Assembly (NCBI GenBank): GCA_021234155.1
Contig: JAJEKV010000047.1
Span: 2,838,494-2,902,493, forward strand
From: Isoetes taiwanensis
Taxonomy: Eukaryota > Streptophyta > Lycopodiopsida > Isoetales > Isoetaceae
Direction of reading: 5' to 3'
Length of the DNA: 64,000 nt
In this document: in pieces, positions 1-12,479 of the stretch
Position numbering within the stretch: the stretch's first letter is position 1
How the letters are laid out: each line of letters begins with the position of its first letter
The notes under the pieces: generated by a model
What the model saw: only the letters and a program-made list of their open reading frames with translations
What the model was told of the DNA's origin: nothing
Databases searched by the model: none
Made by a program: the position numbers and the translations under genes

Positions 1-1127
1 ACAACTCAAATCACAAAACTCCTTGATGTAGCCAAGGAGTTTCTTGCTACTATCTTTACACCCTATGCAGATGGAACTATTATTGTAGTTCGATAAATGT
101 TGCATGGAGTTGGTTCACACTTATTCCAATAAGTAGCAAAGCAAGAGCCTTCCAGTGTTTAGAGAAGCCAACATAATGAGCATGCTATGTCACAAATAAA
201 CAATTAATACCAAAGTTTAATGTTTAACTGTTTTTCTTTTCATTCAAAGAACCACCCAAAAATGCATGCATTTTTCAAACCAAGCAACTAATACATAAGG
301 CATCCATTTTAGTTTAAAACTTCGGATGCTCTTGCTCCACTGTTTGAGCTTTCAAACAATGCCTACAACAAAATTCCAAGGAGGATGCTACATATCCAAA
401 ACAATGCCTTGGTAAATGAAGGACCCTTCTATTGAAAGGAATTGAAGCCAATCTGCTCATGCCCAACCATAGCCATAGCCAAATCCTTCCAGTGCCAAAT
501 ACTACATGATTAATCTGCAAACTTCAGCGCCAATTATTTCAAACAAAAAGTTTGCATAGAATCTAAATCTCCACCATGAAGAAACCAAAATTTATATCCG
601 AATTATATTCATCAAAGGGCTTGTTCCCTTACAGATTATAGCTTCTGAATCATGTTCACTTGCTTGCAAAAAAAAAAGAAAAAGTTTGGGTAAAACTATT
701 GCTAGAAATTATAGAGGCATCTTTTTTATCCATCACTTGTAGGTTCTTCAAGATTCTCAATTAGACTCTATATGTTGGTATACAAACAAATAGATCTCAC
801 GCATCAAGATTTAAATTTGAGGCCTGACATTTGAGATGTGAACATTCCCTCACATTAAGATCCAATTAGCTTTATCATGATCTTCAAAGCTTTCCTTATG
901 AATATTTTCCTTTAAATCCCCTTTCTATGAAGATCCCCATGATTTTAATAGAATTCCACTAGGTTTCTTGAGTACTTCTTTGGCTCCCAAGAATTGTACA
1001 AAGTTTATCATAGTTGATTGTATTTAGGGACCATGTAAAGTTAAGTGCATCTGTCTTTGGGCAACCTTTGTTGAAACCTTGTTAAAGCCAACAACTTTAA
1101 ACGAACGACCAAACATAGGGTTTTCAA
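1..1127. other. AT-rich intergenic DNA, nothing recognised
   Basis: No reading frame longer than about 70 codons, no recognisable protein similarity and no terminal repeats were seen. The content is AT-rich with short A and T runs. Confidence 0.5.
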
Positions 1128-1373
1128 GAATCTATTAAGATTCTCTAGGATACTACGAGTATTCCTTAAGATAATACAAAGATTTCATTCCAAAGCACAT
1201 CGAATGTGAATGATATACCTAGATGGAGTGTATCAAGTCGACTGGTCATTGAATCTATTAAGATTCTCTAGGATACTACGAGTATTCCTTAAGATAATAC
1301 AAAGATTTCATTCCAAAGCACATCGAATGTGAATGATATACCTAGATGGAGTGTATCAAGTCGACTGGTCATT
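1128..1373. repeat. Perfect 123-bp tandem duplication
   Basis: The block 1128-1250 is repeated directly at 1251-1373, and the two copies appear identical. Each copy begins gaatctattaagattctc and ends cgactggtcatt. The lack of divergence suggests a recent duplication or an assembly effect. No coding potential is visible. Confidence 0.9.
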
Positions 1374-2909
1374 CTTTATCAAAATTTATATGCATGAGGA
1401 ATTTACAAAGACTAGTTGAAGATTCATTGAGATTCCCTAGGATTATGTTCATATTATGAAAGAGTGTGTCAAGTCATTCCTGCAAAACACACTCTTAAAT
1501 TCTACATTCCCCTTAGATTCCCCTAGATCCTCTAGAGTATCGTTTAGATTCCTAATTGAACATATCCCTTTTTCATTAGGAGAGAATGCCTTCCAATATG
1601 CCAAAAAGTGTTGAAACTATAAACTATAATCCAGGACTTTCCTCACAATATCCAGGCCTTTGCTCACAATTACAAATTTTGGAAAGTGCCTAATGTGTTG
1701 ATAGAGCCTGCGTTATTTAAATCCAAAATATTATATACTCTTGTCATGCTTAAATGTTGAATATCAATGATCAGTTGGAGGCATGTTAAAAAAATTGACA
1801 ATATTTATTGGGGCTCAAACATGCTTATGCATTTAGGGGTTAGGTACATTTCAAGTGAAATTCTAGATCAAGTCGAATTCCAGATCAAGTTCCTTAAGAA
1901 TCCTCAACGTTCACCTAGATTTCTCCAGTCAAGTTGATAGTCAAAATTTTACAAAAAAAAAAAAGAAAAGCTTATAATGTGTCATTTCCTCGATGTAAAG
2001 ACAACCCGGTGTTAGAGAGACCGTGCACAAGGGTCTTAATTCATATGCATTTTGGTATGCATGTGGTCCTCCGATATAATAGCTTCTTTCATATGCTTAT
2101 ATCTAATGGTCTTGTTATCCCCACAAATGCACCATAAGTCTGGAATTCAATGAGCCATAATGTTCATATTATTACATTAGCCAAGGTGCTCTTTGTCTAC
2201 GAGTATTCGAATAATTTCAAAACTTACAAATGTGGGAAATCTTGGTACCTTTCCTTTATATTTTGAACCCCTCTTTTGGGGCGTGGGTGGCTTTCTTAAG
2301 AGTTGGCAACTACTATCACTACAACATTGCAAAAGCACGCACCATACCATTAAATGCTTCTTGACTTAAAAAGTCGTGATAATCATTGCCAAAATGCTTC
2401 TTATTAAGAGTCAAATGATTATAACATGTTATCCAAAGAACAACATTTTGATAGTTTTCCTTTATGCTTTTATATTTTTAACCCTCTTAGGGGATTTTTT
2501 TTTTAACCTTGGCATATACTATGAATTTCAACATTCTAAATAAGGGACGTGCACATTTGGGTCATTGTCTCGCATATACTATATCATTACACACATGAAA
2601 GATTTGCATTGTCAAAATGCTTCTTAATTTAAAGCATATCCATGAAATAGCAATACATGATGACTAGAGATTTTGTTTCCTAAGTTAATGATTAGACACA
2701 AAGACAAAATGTTTATGTCTAGTGATCAAGATACCCACACCAAGCTCCATGAGTCAAGATCTCCACAAGGAGTTACCTCAAGTAGATTTTACATAAGAAA
2801 TAAGCATAAAAGAAAAAAGTTGGCTCACCCTGCCCACCAATCAAGCCAACGGTCAGTAACTTCCCTTTTAATTGCAACTTGCAAGACTAGAGTTCCAGCC
2901 CTGTAGCTA
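1374..2909. other. Intergenic DNA with degenerate gattcc/gaatct repeats
   Basis: No gene is supported. Between about 1420 and 1560 the sequence carries degenerate copies of short gattcc and ctagat words, like those in the interior of the foldback element near 12.5-13.1 kb. That hints at shared repeat ancestry. Confidence 0.35.
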
Positions 2910-3092
2910 CTAGGGGTGGCCACATGCAATCTTCACGGCCCTCCCCTCCGTATATGAATCGTCACGAGAGGGGATAATGAGAGAGGGGAAGAGCGGCGAG
3001 AATGTACCTGCAGAATAGAGGAAAACGCAGACGATCATGACTAAAAATTTTGGGTGTTCCTCTCCGACATCAATCGGGGCCTCCGCCTCCAT
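2910..3092 (-). other. Possible first exon of an unrecognised small membrane protein
   Basis: On the minus strand an ATG in a purine-rich context opens a frame beginning MEAEAPIDVGEEHPKFLVMI and running into a short hydrophobic stretch. At the codons for SAG the sequence reads CTGCAG followed by GTACATT, a plausible splice donor near 3008. The acidic start followed by a hydrophobic segment fits the N-terminus of a small membrane protein, but I do not recognise the family and found no second exon. It may be a relic or a chance frame. Confidence 0.2.
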
Positions 3093-6000
3093 TTTTTAAA
3101 TTTGAAACTCCTTCCGTTTCAAGATGAAAACTGACATGTGGCCACCCTTACTGTTACTCCCTGGTGCATCTCCTCCTTATATTCAAGAATGCCAAATATC
3201 TGCATTAGTGGCAAACAGAATAATAAGTATGATTGCACCAACCAAACCTTAATATAAAAACAATGCACATGGTTTTGATGAGGATACCAATTGCAGCATA
3301 TCACACTTTGAGAAGCAGATTTTCCTACTTCTCGAACCAGCTCAAGCCACTGCTTATCAAAAAACCATAACAACCAGCGGAAGTCCCCTCTCTTTCCACT
3401 GATGCGCCAACTAGATGCATAAAATGTTTGAACATAACTTTTACCTTCATTCATCCATGGTTCCTAGATCATAAAGTATTGCCATCTCTTGAGAACTGCA
3501 AACAAGATATTTCCTCTCCAACTTCATCTACGGATGGCTGCCACATGCGACCTTTAACATTCAAATCAGAACATCAAAATAGATTGTACATATGCATTAG
3601 TAAGATGAACTGAAAATAAGACAGGACCTCTAAGTTAAAAAAATGAGATAAAAAAACTGACCTAGAAGAGGACTTGGACATATCTTCCGCGTTGCCGCCA
3701 TAAACGCGACACATGTGCTATAAACCGGATCCTCTATTATACATGTACTTAGGTTGTATAATGTAAGATTAACATGCTTGCGAGGCCAATTATGGGGCTT
3801 GTTTGTTAACGGCTTTAAGCCATCCAACATAGATCTTCCGGGACATTTGTTTGACTTATCCTCTTGCAACAAGGTTGGATGGCTCAAGATGCTGTTTCCC
3901 TGACACAAAAGCTTCAATTTTGGGTGCGAGGTCGGGTACTTGCACGATATCCTTACCACATGAATCATGTTATCGAAGCTTGCGTAAACTGTGCATAATA
4001 GAAGAGCATTTATTTTACGTCTGGTTAACCATAAACCCCGTGCAGACCATAAAAATCGAACTCTTATCGGTCTTTTTTCAACCAAAATCAAATATTACTG
4101 ATATTTTGGCTGCAAGACAACGAACCAGATGGTCTCCAAAGAATTACAAAGTGAAAATCAGCACATGTGACTATCTTGAATTTGCCCATTGTCGCTGCGT
4201 TTTTAGGTGAAGATAGCATGGGCCTTCATCATATAGTGCACGTGTTACATGCAAGTTGAGACACGGACTCTTCAAATAGTCCCATGCTTCCTCAAGGTCC
4301 CCTTTCTCCATACCACAACTCTTACATCATCATCTCATTGAAAGCATATACTTGCAATAATTCCGAAGTTCAAATGTTACCGATATGTGCATGCTCGAAC
4401 ATATGTTGCATATAGTTCAGGAACACCACTTGAGCAGATAACCATGCCCGCCACAAAGTTTTCTCGCACTTGTGAAATGCTTTTCTAAGACTTAAAAGTT
4501 AGGTGTCACGCAAGTGAAGGAGACTCATCGATAAAAGATTTTATGTCCATAATATTTTGCCATTTAGATGTTCCACACATGAAATAAGAAAACGGAAGAG
4601 TAAGCAAAATTTTGATTGCAAAACAAAAATGGGAGTTTTCATCAGACCCATGGAGCAAAAGCATCACTAGCAGACTGATCACTTCCGAGATTTTTAGATA
4701 GGATAGAGCTATGCCACGTCTGGAAGCTCCAAGGAGGATATGCGAACGCACCTATTAGATGCATGGCAATCAACTATATATTTCAATTTTTCTGAGCATC
4801 ACCATACATTGCAGGTCTGGATGCAAACTCGAAAACCTCGCTATTTGCAAATTTCTTCTCTGGTACAATGGCATAGATTTAGAGTTTATAAAATGATCAG
4901 AATAAATGTATCAGAAATGGCCCAGAGTCATTTAAGGAAACGATTAACCAAAGAACATCGGCAAGATATTCTCATGTTATATCAGCAGAGTGATTGAGAA
5001 AAGCAATGAAAAGCCAACACGTGCTTAAAAGAAAAATGACTTAGCATAATAAAGAAGACAATGCAAAGTGAGCCTGCAGTACATCACCATTCATACTTCG
5101 CCTCATTTTGAGTCCGCATACAGCATAAAACACTTTATATAAGATAAATTTTCTCTTCGAAGAGAAACCCAAAATGATGCGTCTACCTTCAATGCAGGCC
5201 ACCACTGCCATTGGATAAACCCTGGTTATTTGCTACTAATACTATTTTTATATTAATCAATCTCCATTGAAGACCATCTGTTAGAAGACGTAACCTTCTA
5301 AAAAGCCTGGCTTTTCCGAACGCTATTTAATTTTTAGAAAGAAATGCTTACCTGAAAGTAAAAGCAAAGAAGCTATCTGCGGCATATAGTGCCCCACGAA
5401 AAATGATCTAGCCATCCAATCATCCTGACCAGCGTCCTGCCGTTTTCAAAATTTAGCAATGGAGAGATCACATGATGATCTACGGAAGCTAGATGTAAAC
5501 TTCATTACTCGCACCTCAAAATGATAGGCAAAAACTTATGAGTTCTTATGAGGTAAGGATTCTTTCCTTGAAGAACGAGTCTTATGAGGCAAGGATACCA
5601 ACCTGATCATTGATTTGCCGTTATGAAAAATAGATAGTATATCCTCTCTTTTATTTGCTTTGGATCTTTAGATATATGTTATCTGTTCCTGATTGAAAAG
5701 CAATAATGCTGAGCGTACAATGAAAGGAGTGGAATGTGGAATGAGGTGTCGCTGATACAAATCATGGACATATAAAGCTGCGCATTTCTGATGAGACATC
5801 AATTTCTGCAATGTGGTTGCCTCTCTGAAGAGGCAACAAAATACCCCAGCCGGGCATGTGGAAATGAAGCATGTAATTCCTCTTATGCTTGCCACTTTTA
5901 AACCAATAATTGCTTGGCTTCTACCCATACATTTAGACAAATTTAGATCCGATACAAAATCCAACTTACGGTACCTACCTTGATTGCCACGAAATATTAC

Positions 6001-7445
6001 CCGGCATCAACCTACCGATTAATCACGGGCACAGCAGCGGCATTATTAATGAAGAACATCAACCGTTAAGACCTGGGCTCATGATAAGCAAGAAAGCACA
6101 TATTACCATGAAGGTCTCTTAGCGGGCAATCACCCAAAGCTTCCCAAATTTATCGGATCACGTAGAAAGACAATCAATGGCAATTTAATGGCAAAAAGAG
6201 GCATAAATATAGCGATGCCACTCTATAGTAGCAAACTATATCTTAGATAAAACTATAAAAGTGCCATATTTGTGCCGTCGGTTTATCACAATGATACCAT
6301 TAATAATGCTAATCTCTCTCTTAACGGGGTATGGGAACCATAATGAGTGCGTTTCTAAAAAGGGAAGGGCCAATCCGCCCCGGTGCATGCGACCCTTTTG
6401 CAAATCGGATGATAGCAAGATTTTAAAGGCAGCTTTTAGGTAGGGCACCTAAATCTTTGCCCTAATCTTCATAACTAAGACTATTGCGACCAGGGAAAAT
6501 CTCGAATAGAAGAACATGGGGCGGACAACATCAAAAAAATCTGCAAGAACACAATCACAAAAGGTAAGATCTTTTCAAAATATTCAAACTTGTAAGCAAA
6601 ACTACCACTGACCAGCACATAAAAATCTACAACTCAAATCCACACCGATCAAATCGGCTGTAACAAAACAACAAATAGATATCAAAACACAAAAGATATA
6701 TCAACGCGTTGCGGATTCTGGACTCTCTACATATTGATATAAGATGAAGATTATGAAGATGATAGATAATGGTCCACTACTTTTCATATATACTTATGTA
6801 GAAAATCCTTCGTAACTTGCGGTTAAAAATCATTTCACAAATCATATGAGTATAAGCAAAAGAGAGAACCGGCATGCAATCAGAAGGCACGATCGCTAAG
6901 ATAGGCCGCGATCCGCTAAGATACATCGAGCACCGGGCTATCTCGGAGACTATCCCACTCAAGCTATTTAGGGCGAACCTATTAGAACCCTAATTGCAAT
7001 TTATATCATTATGTGCAGCCCATTTCGCTTCCTCTGATTTCTGACAAAAAGAAAAGCCTATTTCACCGCGAGCCGCATTTCTCGGCATCACATAGTCCTT
7101 TTGCCGCTTAATCATCTTATTTTATCAACAAGATATTGTTGGACCGTGTCCTAATATAAGCTTTGAAGCGAGTCCTGAATCATGCCTTCAATGGCAACTC
7201 AATATCACAAAATCTTAAAAGGGCTTGCGGGAACACCTTTTTGAACTTGGTTCAATTTCATGATCTTGATCACCATATCTCGAGGCATTCTGGAACACTC
7301 ATTGACACATTGGGGTTACACCGCAGCTTCGGTATTTAAAATTTTGAGCCGAAGGCTTTTTGCCCGAGATCAACCTCGCTTCATGGGTTTTTCCGACAAA
7401 TATTTTTTTACGCACATCTGGCATATGGATTGGGCTTGTTGCTAT
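3093..7445. other. Decayed intergenic DNA
   Basis: Many short frames occur on both strands but none shows a recognised domain. The minus strand at about 3660-4090 contains coding-looking stretches with GT donor-like sites, yet I could not match them to any family. AT-rich filler dominates. No terminal repeats or RNA genes were identified. Confidence 0.35.
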
Positions 7446-7666
7446 GGTACACGGTGGACATCTCTTGTCTAGCCAATTGATTATGTCTCTAAAAACCAGA
7501 TCTATGTTCTCATCCGGCTCATGGGATGTGAGGCCATGCCACATATTTGGATACGTTTTAATGGTCTTGTCGGAAGCTATTAGCGAATCATGGAGCTCTT
7601 TGCTAATTCTTTGGATCGATCCTAACATCTGCTTCTCCGTGAACCACAAAGAATGGCAAAGTAACC
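7446..7666 (-). pseudogene. Monoacylglycerol lipase / caffeoylshikimate esterase-like alpha/beta hydrolase, C-terminal fragment
   Basis: The minus strand first reads VTLPFFVVHGEADVRIDPK and then, after a frameshift near 7610, SKELHDSLIASDKTIKTYP followed by NMWHGLTSHEPDENIDLVF and RDIINWLDKR. This is the C-terminal part of plant MAGL-type hydrolases, which cleave monoacylglycerols or lignin-pathway esters. The HGEAD segment normally carries the catalytic Asp and MWHGLTSGEP the catalytic His; both are present. The nucleophile-containing exons are absent from the window as far as I can see. The broken frame and lack of upstream exons make this a pseudogene fragment. It lies just downstream of the ATG11 relic on the same strand. 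Confidence 0.8.
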
Positions 7667-7877
7667 TTTGTCACTTAAATTAAATTAGTTATAAAACACG
7701 AAAAGACACCACGCAGGCAATAGTTCTTTAACCAATTTCTCGCAACATACTTCGTGAAGGCGAAGTTTCTAGATCAAGACTTGTGTGCGGCATTTCTACC
7801 GCGAGCAATGTAAAATGCTTGAAACTTCTTTCCCTCTCAAAATTCAAGAAGATCACGGGCATGCGGAGATTTCTTAC

Positions 7878-8725
7878 CTTGAGAAGATGCACGGTACCAA
7901 AAATCTCTCCTCCCCGAGCAATCTCTTTTTCCCTTTCCCTTGCAAGCTTTTCAACAAGCTGGCTGCTCGACCCATGTAGAGCTTCATATAAGCCTTTCTT
8001 CTAATAACTTCGCAAGACGGGGGCTTTGTCACGCAGTCCTATTTTGCGAATAAACTTGAGCTCCTCAAAAAATCTCATCTTGGCGACCATAGCTTCTCTA
8101 AAAGCAAAGTAAGCTGATTTCTCATGTCCCTTATGTTACATTGAAGAGCAACAACATTCTGCATATGCACATGAACACAGTGTTCATTGTATTTTTGCTT
8201 TGTTTGCGAATAGCAAGCAACTTTGCAAGCTCATGATCACAAGCTTCCATCCTTGGCAAGTGATTTTTGTCATGCACATCATACATAGGTCCAAGGGCGA
8301 GATACAACATCATGGGGACACAATAAACCGAGCATCTAAGCGGTCATCAATGAGTTTCTTTCTTTGTATTAACATCTCTATTGCAAAAAATAAAGTGCAC
8401 AAAGACATTAATAACATTAATCTAGCAAAAGCAAAGAGGTTTTCTACATTACATTTGAACTTCCAAATAGTCGCTCTTAAGCCGCGGAAACCTTCGAGAG
8501 AACCTTTTATGAGACATAGCACAATCTTACGCCCATTTACGTAAACTAGCCTCTTTTACCACGGTCAATCAACGTTTTCTAAGACTTCGGTTAAGTATAT
8601 GGGGTGCAACTTGCAAGCCTTTAGGCATTCCAAATCTCTTTCAAAATTAGCGGAATGTCTCAATTTTGCCAATCTTCTTTGTGCAAAATGTCTCATGAAT
8701 TCATGGTACAACCGATCTATAATCC
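7878..8725 (-). pseudogene. ATG11: Autophagy-related protein 11 (ATG11) exon relic
   Basis: Read on the minus strand from 8725 down, the order is: IIDRLYHEFMRHFAQRRLAK, FERDLECLKACKLHPILNRS, VVKEASLRKWA, a weak middle part, LGPMYDVHDKNHLPRMEACD, then FREAMVAKMRFFEELKFIRK, RRKAYMKLYMGRAASL and EKLARERKKEIARGGEIF. This order and the ALGPMYDVHDKNHLP block match plant ATG11, the scaffold linking the ATG1/ATG13 kinase complex to forming autophagosomes. Several stops (after RSLRKR, after RKWA) and frameshifts break the frame. The 3' end at 7878 is followed by GTAAGA, a preserved splice donor, so the copy derives from genomic DNA rather than mRNA. No intact copy is in the window. Confidence 0.85.
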
Positions 8726-8735
8726 CTGTAATGGG

Positions 8736-10282
8736 TCATCTAGAAAAAACACCTATTTTACCCAACCTAAAGTAGCAAGGTAATTCACTATGCCGGAGCA
8801 AAAGCCAATAGTTATGGAGATGCAACATTCTTGCAAGTCGTAGAGTTTTCCGCAAGTCATGACTTAGTTAACACTACAATAACATTGGGAAACAGAGAGC
8901 AATCGAACCAAACATAACATATTAAGCCATTCAAACTACAAAGAAGGAGCTGAACTTGCAGGACCATTAATTTACGTACACAATCTTTGAGCATGCTAAG
9001 AAACTAAAAATGCTATTGATAAACACTATGTAGTAGATCCGCAACCATGTTTGAAGAATGAAATTTAGCCAAAGCATTAGATTCTTGCAAAAAGTCCGAA
9101 GTCATTACCTTTGAAGTTTCCAGTTTGCCTAACATAAACCAGCCTATTGTAGATCATAGAAAAGAAAGCAGCCCCTCGACTTTCCTTCCTCCGCGGACCA
9201 TATGGATTAAACCACGAGTTTTGAAACAATGTGAATGCCTAGCGGTCCATCGTTGAGCTGCAAGAGGCAAGACAAAGCAGGTTGTTGGCAAAACAAACTT
9301 GAAAATTGTTGGCTATAGAGCTAAACTTGGGCCAAAAACATTGGAATCTAATCTACGCATGTTCCTTGCACTAGAAATCAAGGTTATGGAGGTAGAAACA
9401 ACGTTTTCTATCGGTTGAAGTTCGATCCGGGCTGAACCACAAAATGACCATTCACCATTTCAAATTACATAGAACACTAGAATAATCAAGAAGAATGGGT
9501 TTCACTACCTTCACGATAATGAGAAATAAGCTAAAGGAACGGTGGCCTTACGCTTGAGCAACTTCACCAGCTCCGACTTCAAGTTTAGAATATGCAAAAG
9601 AAGTGTAATAATAAGGCCAAAATCATAGTTCGTAATACCACGAGATCATGGCTCCAAGCGTTATCTAGACATTTATAGTGGCATACCAAACTTCGCACTT
9701 ACGCCAAAAAGGAACGTCGTGAATTGTTTGAACATGTGCATTTGGAAGTAGGAAACAACCAAGCAATATAAGCCTTTTAGCATCGAGGGGAGTAGATTGC
9801 ACATGTGCATTTGGAACCGCAAGACCAGCAACATAATCAAATTTAGTGTCCAACATTTAAACAAAAATCAAACATCGGGATAATCTAGTAGCCCACATCA
9901 AAAATCAGAACCTTGCATCAAGCCCCCGATTGCTCATGGCTGATTTGCTTTAACTTAAACCGTAAAACATATTTCCACGACTTAGAATATTTGTACAACA
10001 CATATTTCTTGCATAAAAAGCTAGTGCAATCATGCTCCATCTGCAGCACTGCCGCCTAGTGCGAAAATTTCGAGAGATACATATCATCAAATTAGTTTAT
10101 GACACAAATAAAACAAAAGGAAATATCACCCTTCCGAAAAGTCAAAGAAGGCCCTTTGGCATAAAGTTGCAAATTCCAGCTTATGCAGCTCCTTAAATCT
10201 TCTCAAGTCTACCTAAACAATGGAAAACGTAATTAGAACTTGTATGTTTGTAAAAAAAGGAAGCAAATGCCTATACAATTTT
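8736..10282. other. Decayed DNA upstream of the ATG11 relic
   Basis: No confident gene was read. Earlier ATG11 coding sequence could continue here on the minus strand, but I could not align it. Between about 9670 and 9850 a short block containing acatgtgcatttgga occurs twice in direct orientation. Confidence 0.3.
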
Positions 10283-10414
10283 TTGCCATCTAGTACTTGC
10301 GGCCCAGTAAGAATCTAGCATGTTGGAACATATTTTACAGAAATGATTTTTGCCATCTAGTACTTGCGGCCCGTAAGAATCTAGCATGTTGGAACATATT
10401 TTACGAAAATGATG
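10283..10414. repeat. 67-bp tandem duplication
   Basis: The sequence beginning ttgccatctagtacttgcgg at 10283 is repeated from 10350, with only small differences (ggcccagtaag versus ggcccgtaag, tacagaaa versus tacgaaaa). Confidence 0.85.
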
Positions 10415-11469
10415 TATGGCAAAAAAAAGAGACCGGTTGATAAATCTGATAAAAAAGATTATATGATTACTATTCTAAGTTCGAATACAGATCGAACATT
10501 AATTATTAGAGCGGCAAACCCGAATGCCATGTTCGCAACAAGCATTTCGAATGATGGTCCCTTGCTGCCATCTTTTGCCATTCGTTCTTTTCTTGCCTCT
10601 ACCAAAGCTACAAACCCAATAAGCGCCTCCTCGCTTTGGAAAGTCATATCGCCACAAAGTTCGTGAACGTGAGTACATTATTATAAAAATAAGACAATTG
10701 TAATGACAAACCCGAGGATCCGCGATGAAGTAGTGTCTAGAATCAACGCGTGTGTATCTTGCATGCCAATAATGCCCGATCGTTTAAAATGTCTATATTA
10801 AAGCGAAAATCTCAGAAGAAATATCATTAGTTCAAAGAATGAATTACGATCAAATTGAAATCGTTGGATAGGCTACACGGGAACACATTACACGCTAAAA
10901 GGGAAATCGGCGGCGATGGCGGTGCTCGTGGCCTACGCAACCGAAAAAGCAAAGAGAATCCGTTACAACGCCCCCATATAAGACTGTAAAGGAAAAAAAA
11001 GGGCATATGAACTTGGCGTTTAATATATAAGAATTTGCCCACATTCCGCTTGCAACAAAGTGATAGTTACGTAAAAGTAAAGTAAGGAAAAACCTCAAAA
11101 TTAGAGATATCGAAAATGGCCACGCGCAAGATTGAGAAGAACAACGAGATATCTGGTAGATCTATATAGTCGGGTGTAGGAATCCAAAAAATTGATCGCT
11201 TTGTTATAGATGAACTTATATCCAAGCCCGACCAAAAAAGATTTGGTTATGGCCCTTGTAGATCCGGCCCACGAACTCTAAAGTCGAGCTTCAAATCAAT
11301 TACACGGGTTATCTGAGGGATTCACAAACGTCGTCGTCATATCCTGCTCTCATACATAGCCCGACCACAAGCCAGTAGGAACCGAGAACAGAGAAAAGTG
11401 GAAAATATCCTTTGGATGATTTTTAATTAATGTGCATTGCCGCTTCATGAAGGTGGACCTTAAATTTCT
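10415..11469. other. Intergenic DNA, no recognised gene
   Basis: A short minus-strand frame at 10459-10647 (contains EALIGFVALVEARKERMAKD) looks protein-like but matches nothing I recognise. The rest holds only short frames. Confidence 0.3.
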
Positions 11470-11884
11470 TTGCCCATTAAATTTCCTTGACTTTTAAATC
11501 AAGGGAAGAGATTAGAAGCCCCAATTCCAATGATCCGGATTAAAAGCCCCAATTCTATCACCTTCCCCGCAACTTCCTATCCAAAATTGATGGCCAAGAT
11601 TTGACCTTCCCTTTTTAATCCGGAAGGCCCATATGAAAAGCCCCAAATAATTTTAATCGGCGGTCTAGATAAAATGCCCCAATTTCAAGGGCCCAGATTA
11701 AAAGACCCAAATAAGGGGGGATGCTTGGGGTGTTACGAGGTGGCATCAGTTGCAGGCCGTCCATCTCGAGAGATGGGCCGGTAGAGATCAATCTCTACAT
11801 CAATCTCTACCGAATGTTGGCAGCACTCATATAATTGTATATATATAAGGATATATATTTACATATATATATCCGAAAAAAAGA

Positions 11885-11951
11885 GAAGTCTTGCGGTATA
11901 AATCTATACCGCGAGACTTCCTGCGGTATAAATTTATACCGTTTTTTTTTT
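11885..11951. repeat. Hairpin gaagtctTgcggtata / tataccgcGagacttc plus second palindrome
   Basis: Positions 11885-11920 form two 16-bp arms with one mismatch around a 4-nt loop (aatc). A second palindrome, gcggtataaatttatacc, follows at 11933-11951. A related word (cggtataaatttatacgg) occurs near 22464. Confidence 0.8.
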
Positions 11952-12049
11952 TATATATACAAATATGTGAACGTATATATATTGAATATATATCTATCTA
12001 CTCTATATATCTTTATCTTTATCTCTCTATATATGTTCTTATGTTTGTC

Positions 12050-12330
12050 GCGCTTATCCGACCGTCGGTTCGAGATCCGACGGCTCACGTGGCTTTGGGA
12101 CGTATCCTACGGCCCAGATGGCCTGGGAGTTTATATATAATTCGTATAGACGCGATCCTACGGTCCAGGTTGATTTGATCCTGATCGTCGGTCCGAGATC
12201 CTACGGCTCACGTTGCTTTGGGACACATCCTACGGTGTACATGACTTTGGGAATTATATGTAATAGATCCTACGGTTCATGTTGTGTGAGATCTCGACCC
12301 TTGATCGAGTCCAAGATCCTACGGCCCAAG
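12050..12330. repeat. Dispersed gatcctacgg short repeats
   Basis: The words gatcctacgg, tatcctacgg and catcctacgg, often followed by a ctcacgt- or cccag-like box, occur about six times in this stretch. They are spaced irregularly and look like subterminal repeats inside the foldback element. Confidence 0.6.
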
Positions 12331-12379
12331 TTGAATGCTCATCCCTTAGGAAAAAGCTTTTAAAATTTTTATGTTGTGT

Positions 12380-12440
12380 GGGGGATTCGAACCCTGACCA
12401 TTAACCCCCCAACCCCCCATTCTAACCACTACACCAAGCA
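12380..12440 (-). other. tRNA-like pol III promoter pair (SINE head or tRNA relic)
   Basis: On the minus strand an A-box match, tggtgtagtgg (12426-12436), is followed about 35 nt later by a B-box match, ggttcgaatcc (12382-12392). Both fit the internal pol III promoter consensus. The segment lacks convincing acceptor and anticodon stems, so it is not called as a functional tRNA. It may be the head of a tRNA-derived SINE or a tRNA-like part of the surrounding element. Confidence 0.55.
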
Positions 12441-12479
12441 TTAATTCTATGAATAATTTATGTTTCAAATATACTTAAG

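Noticed and set aside
12380-12440. Functional tRNA gene
   Set aside because: The A and B boxes fit, but the acceptor and anticodon stems do not.
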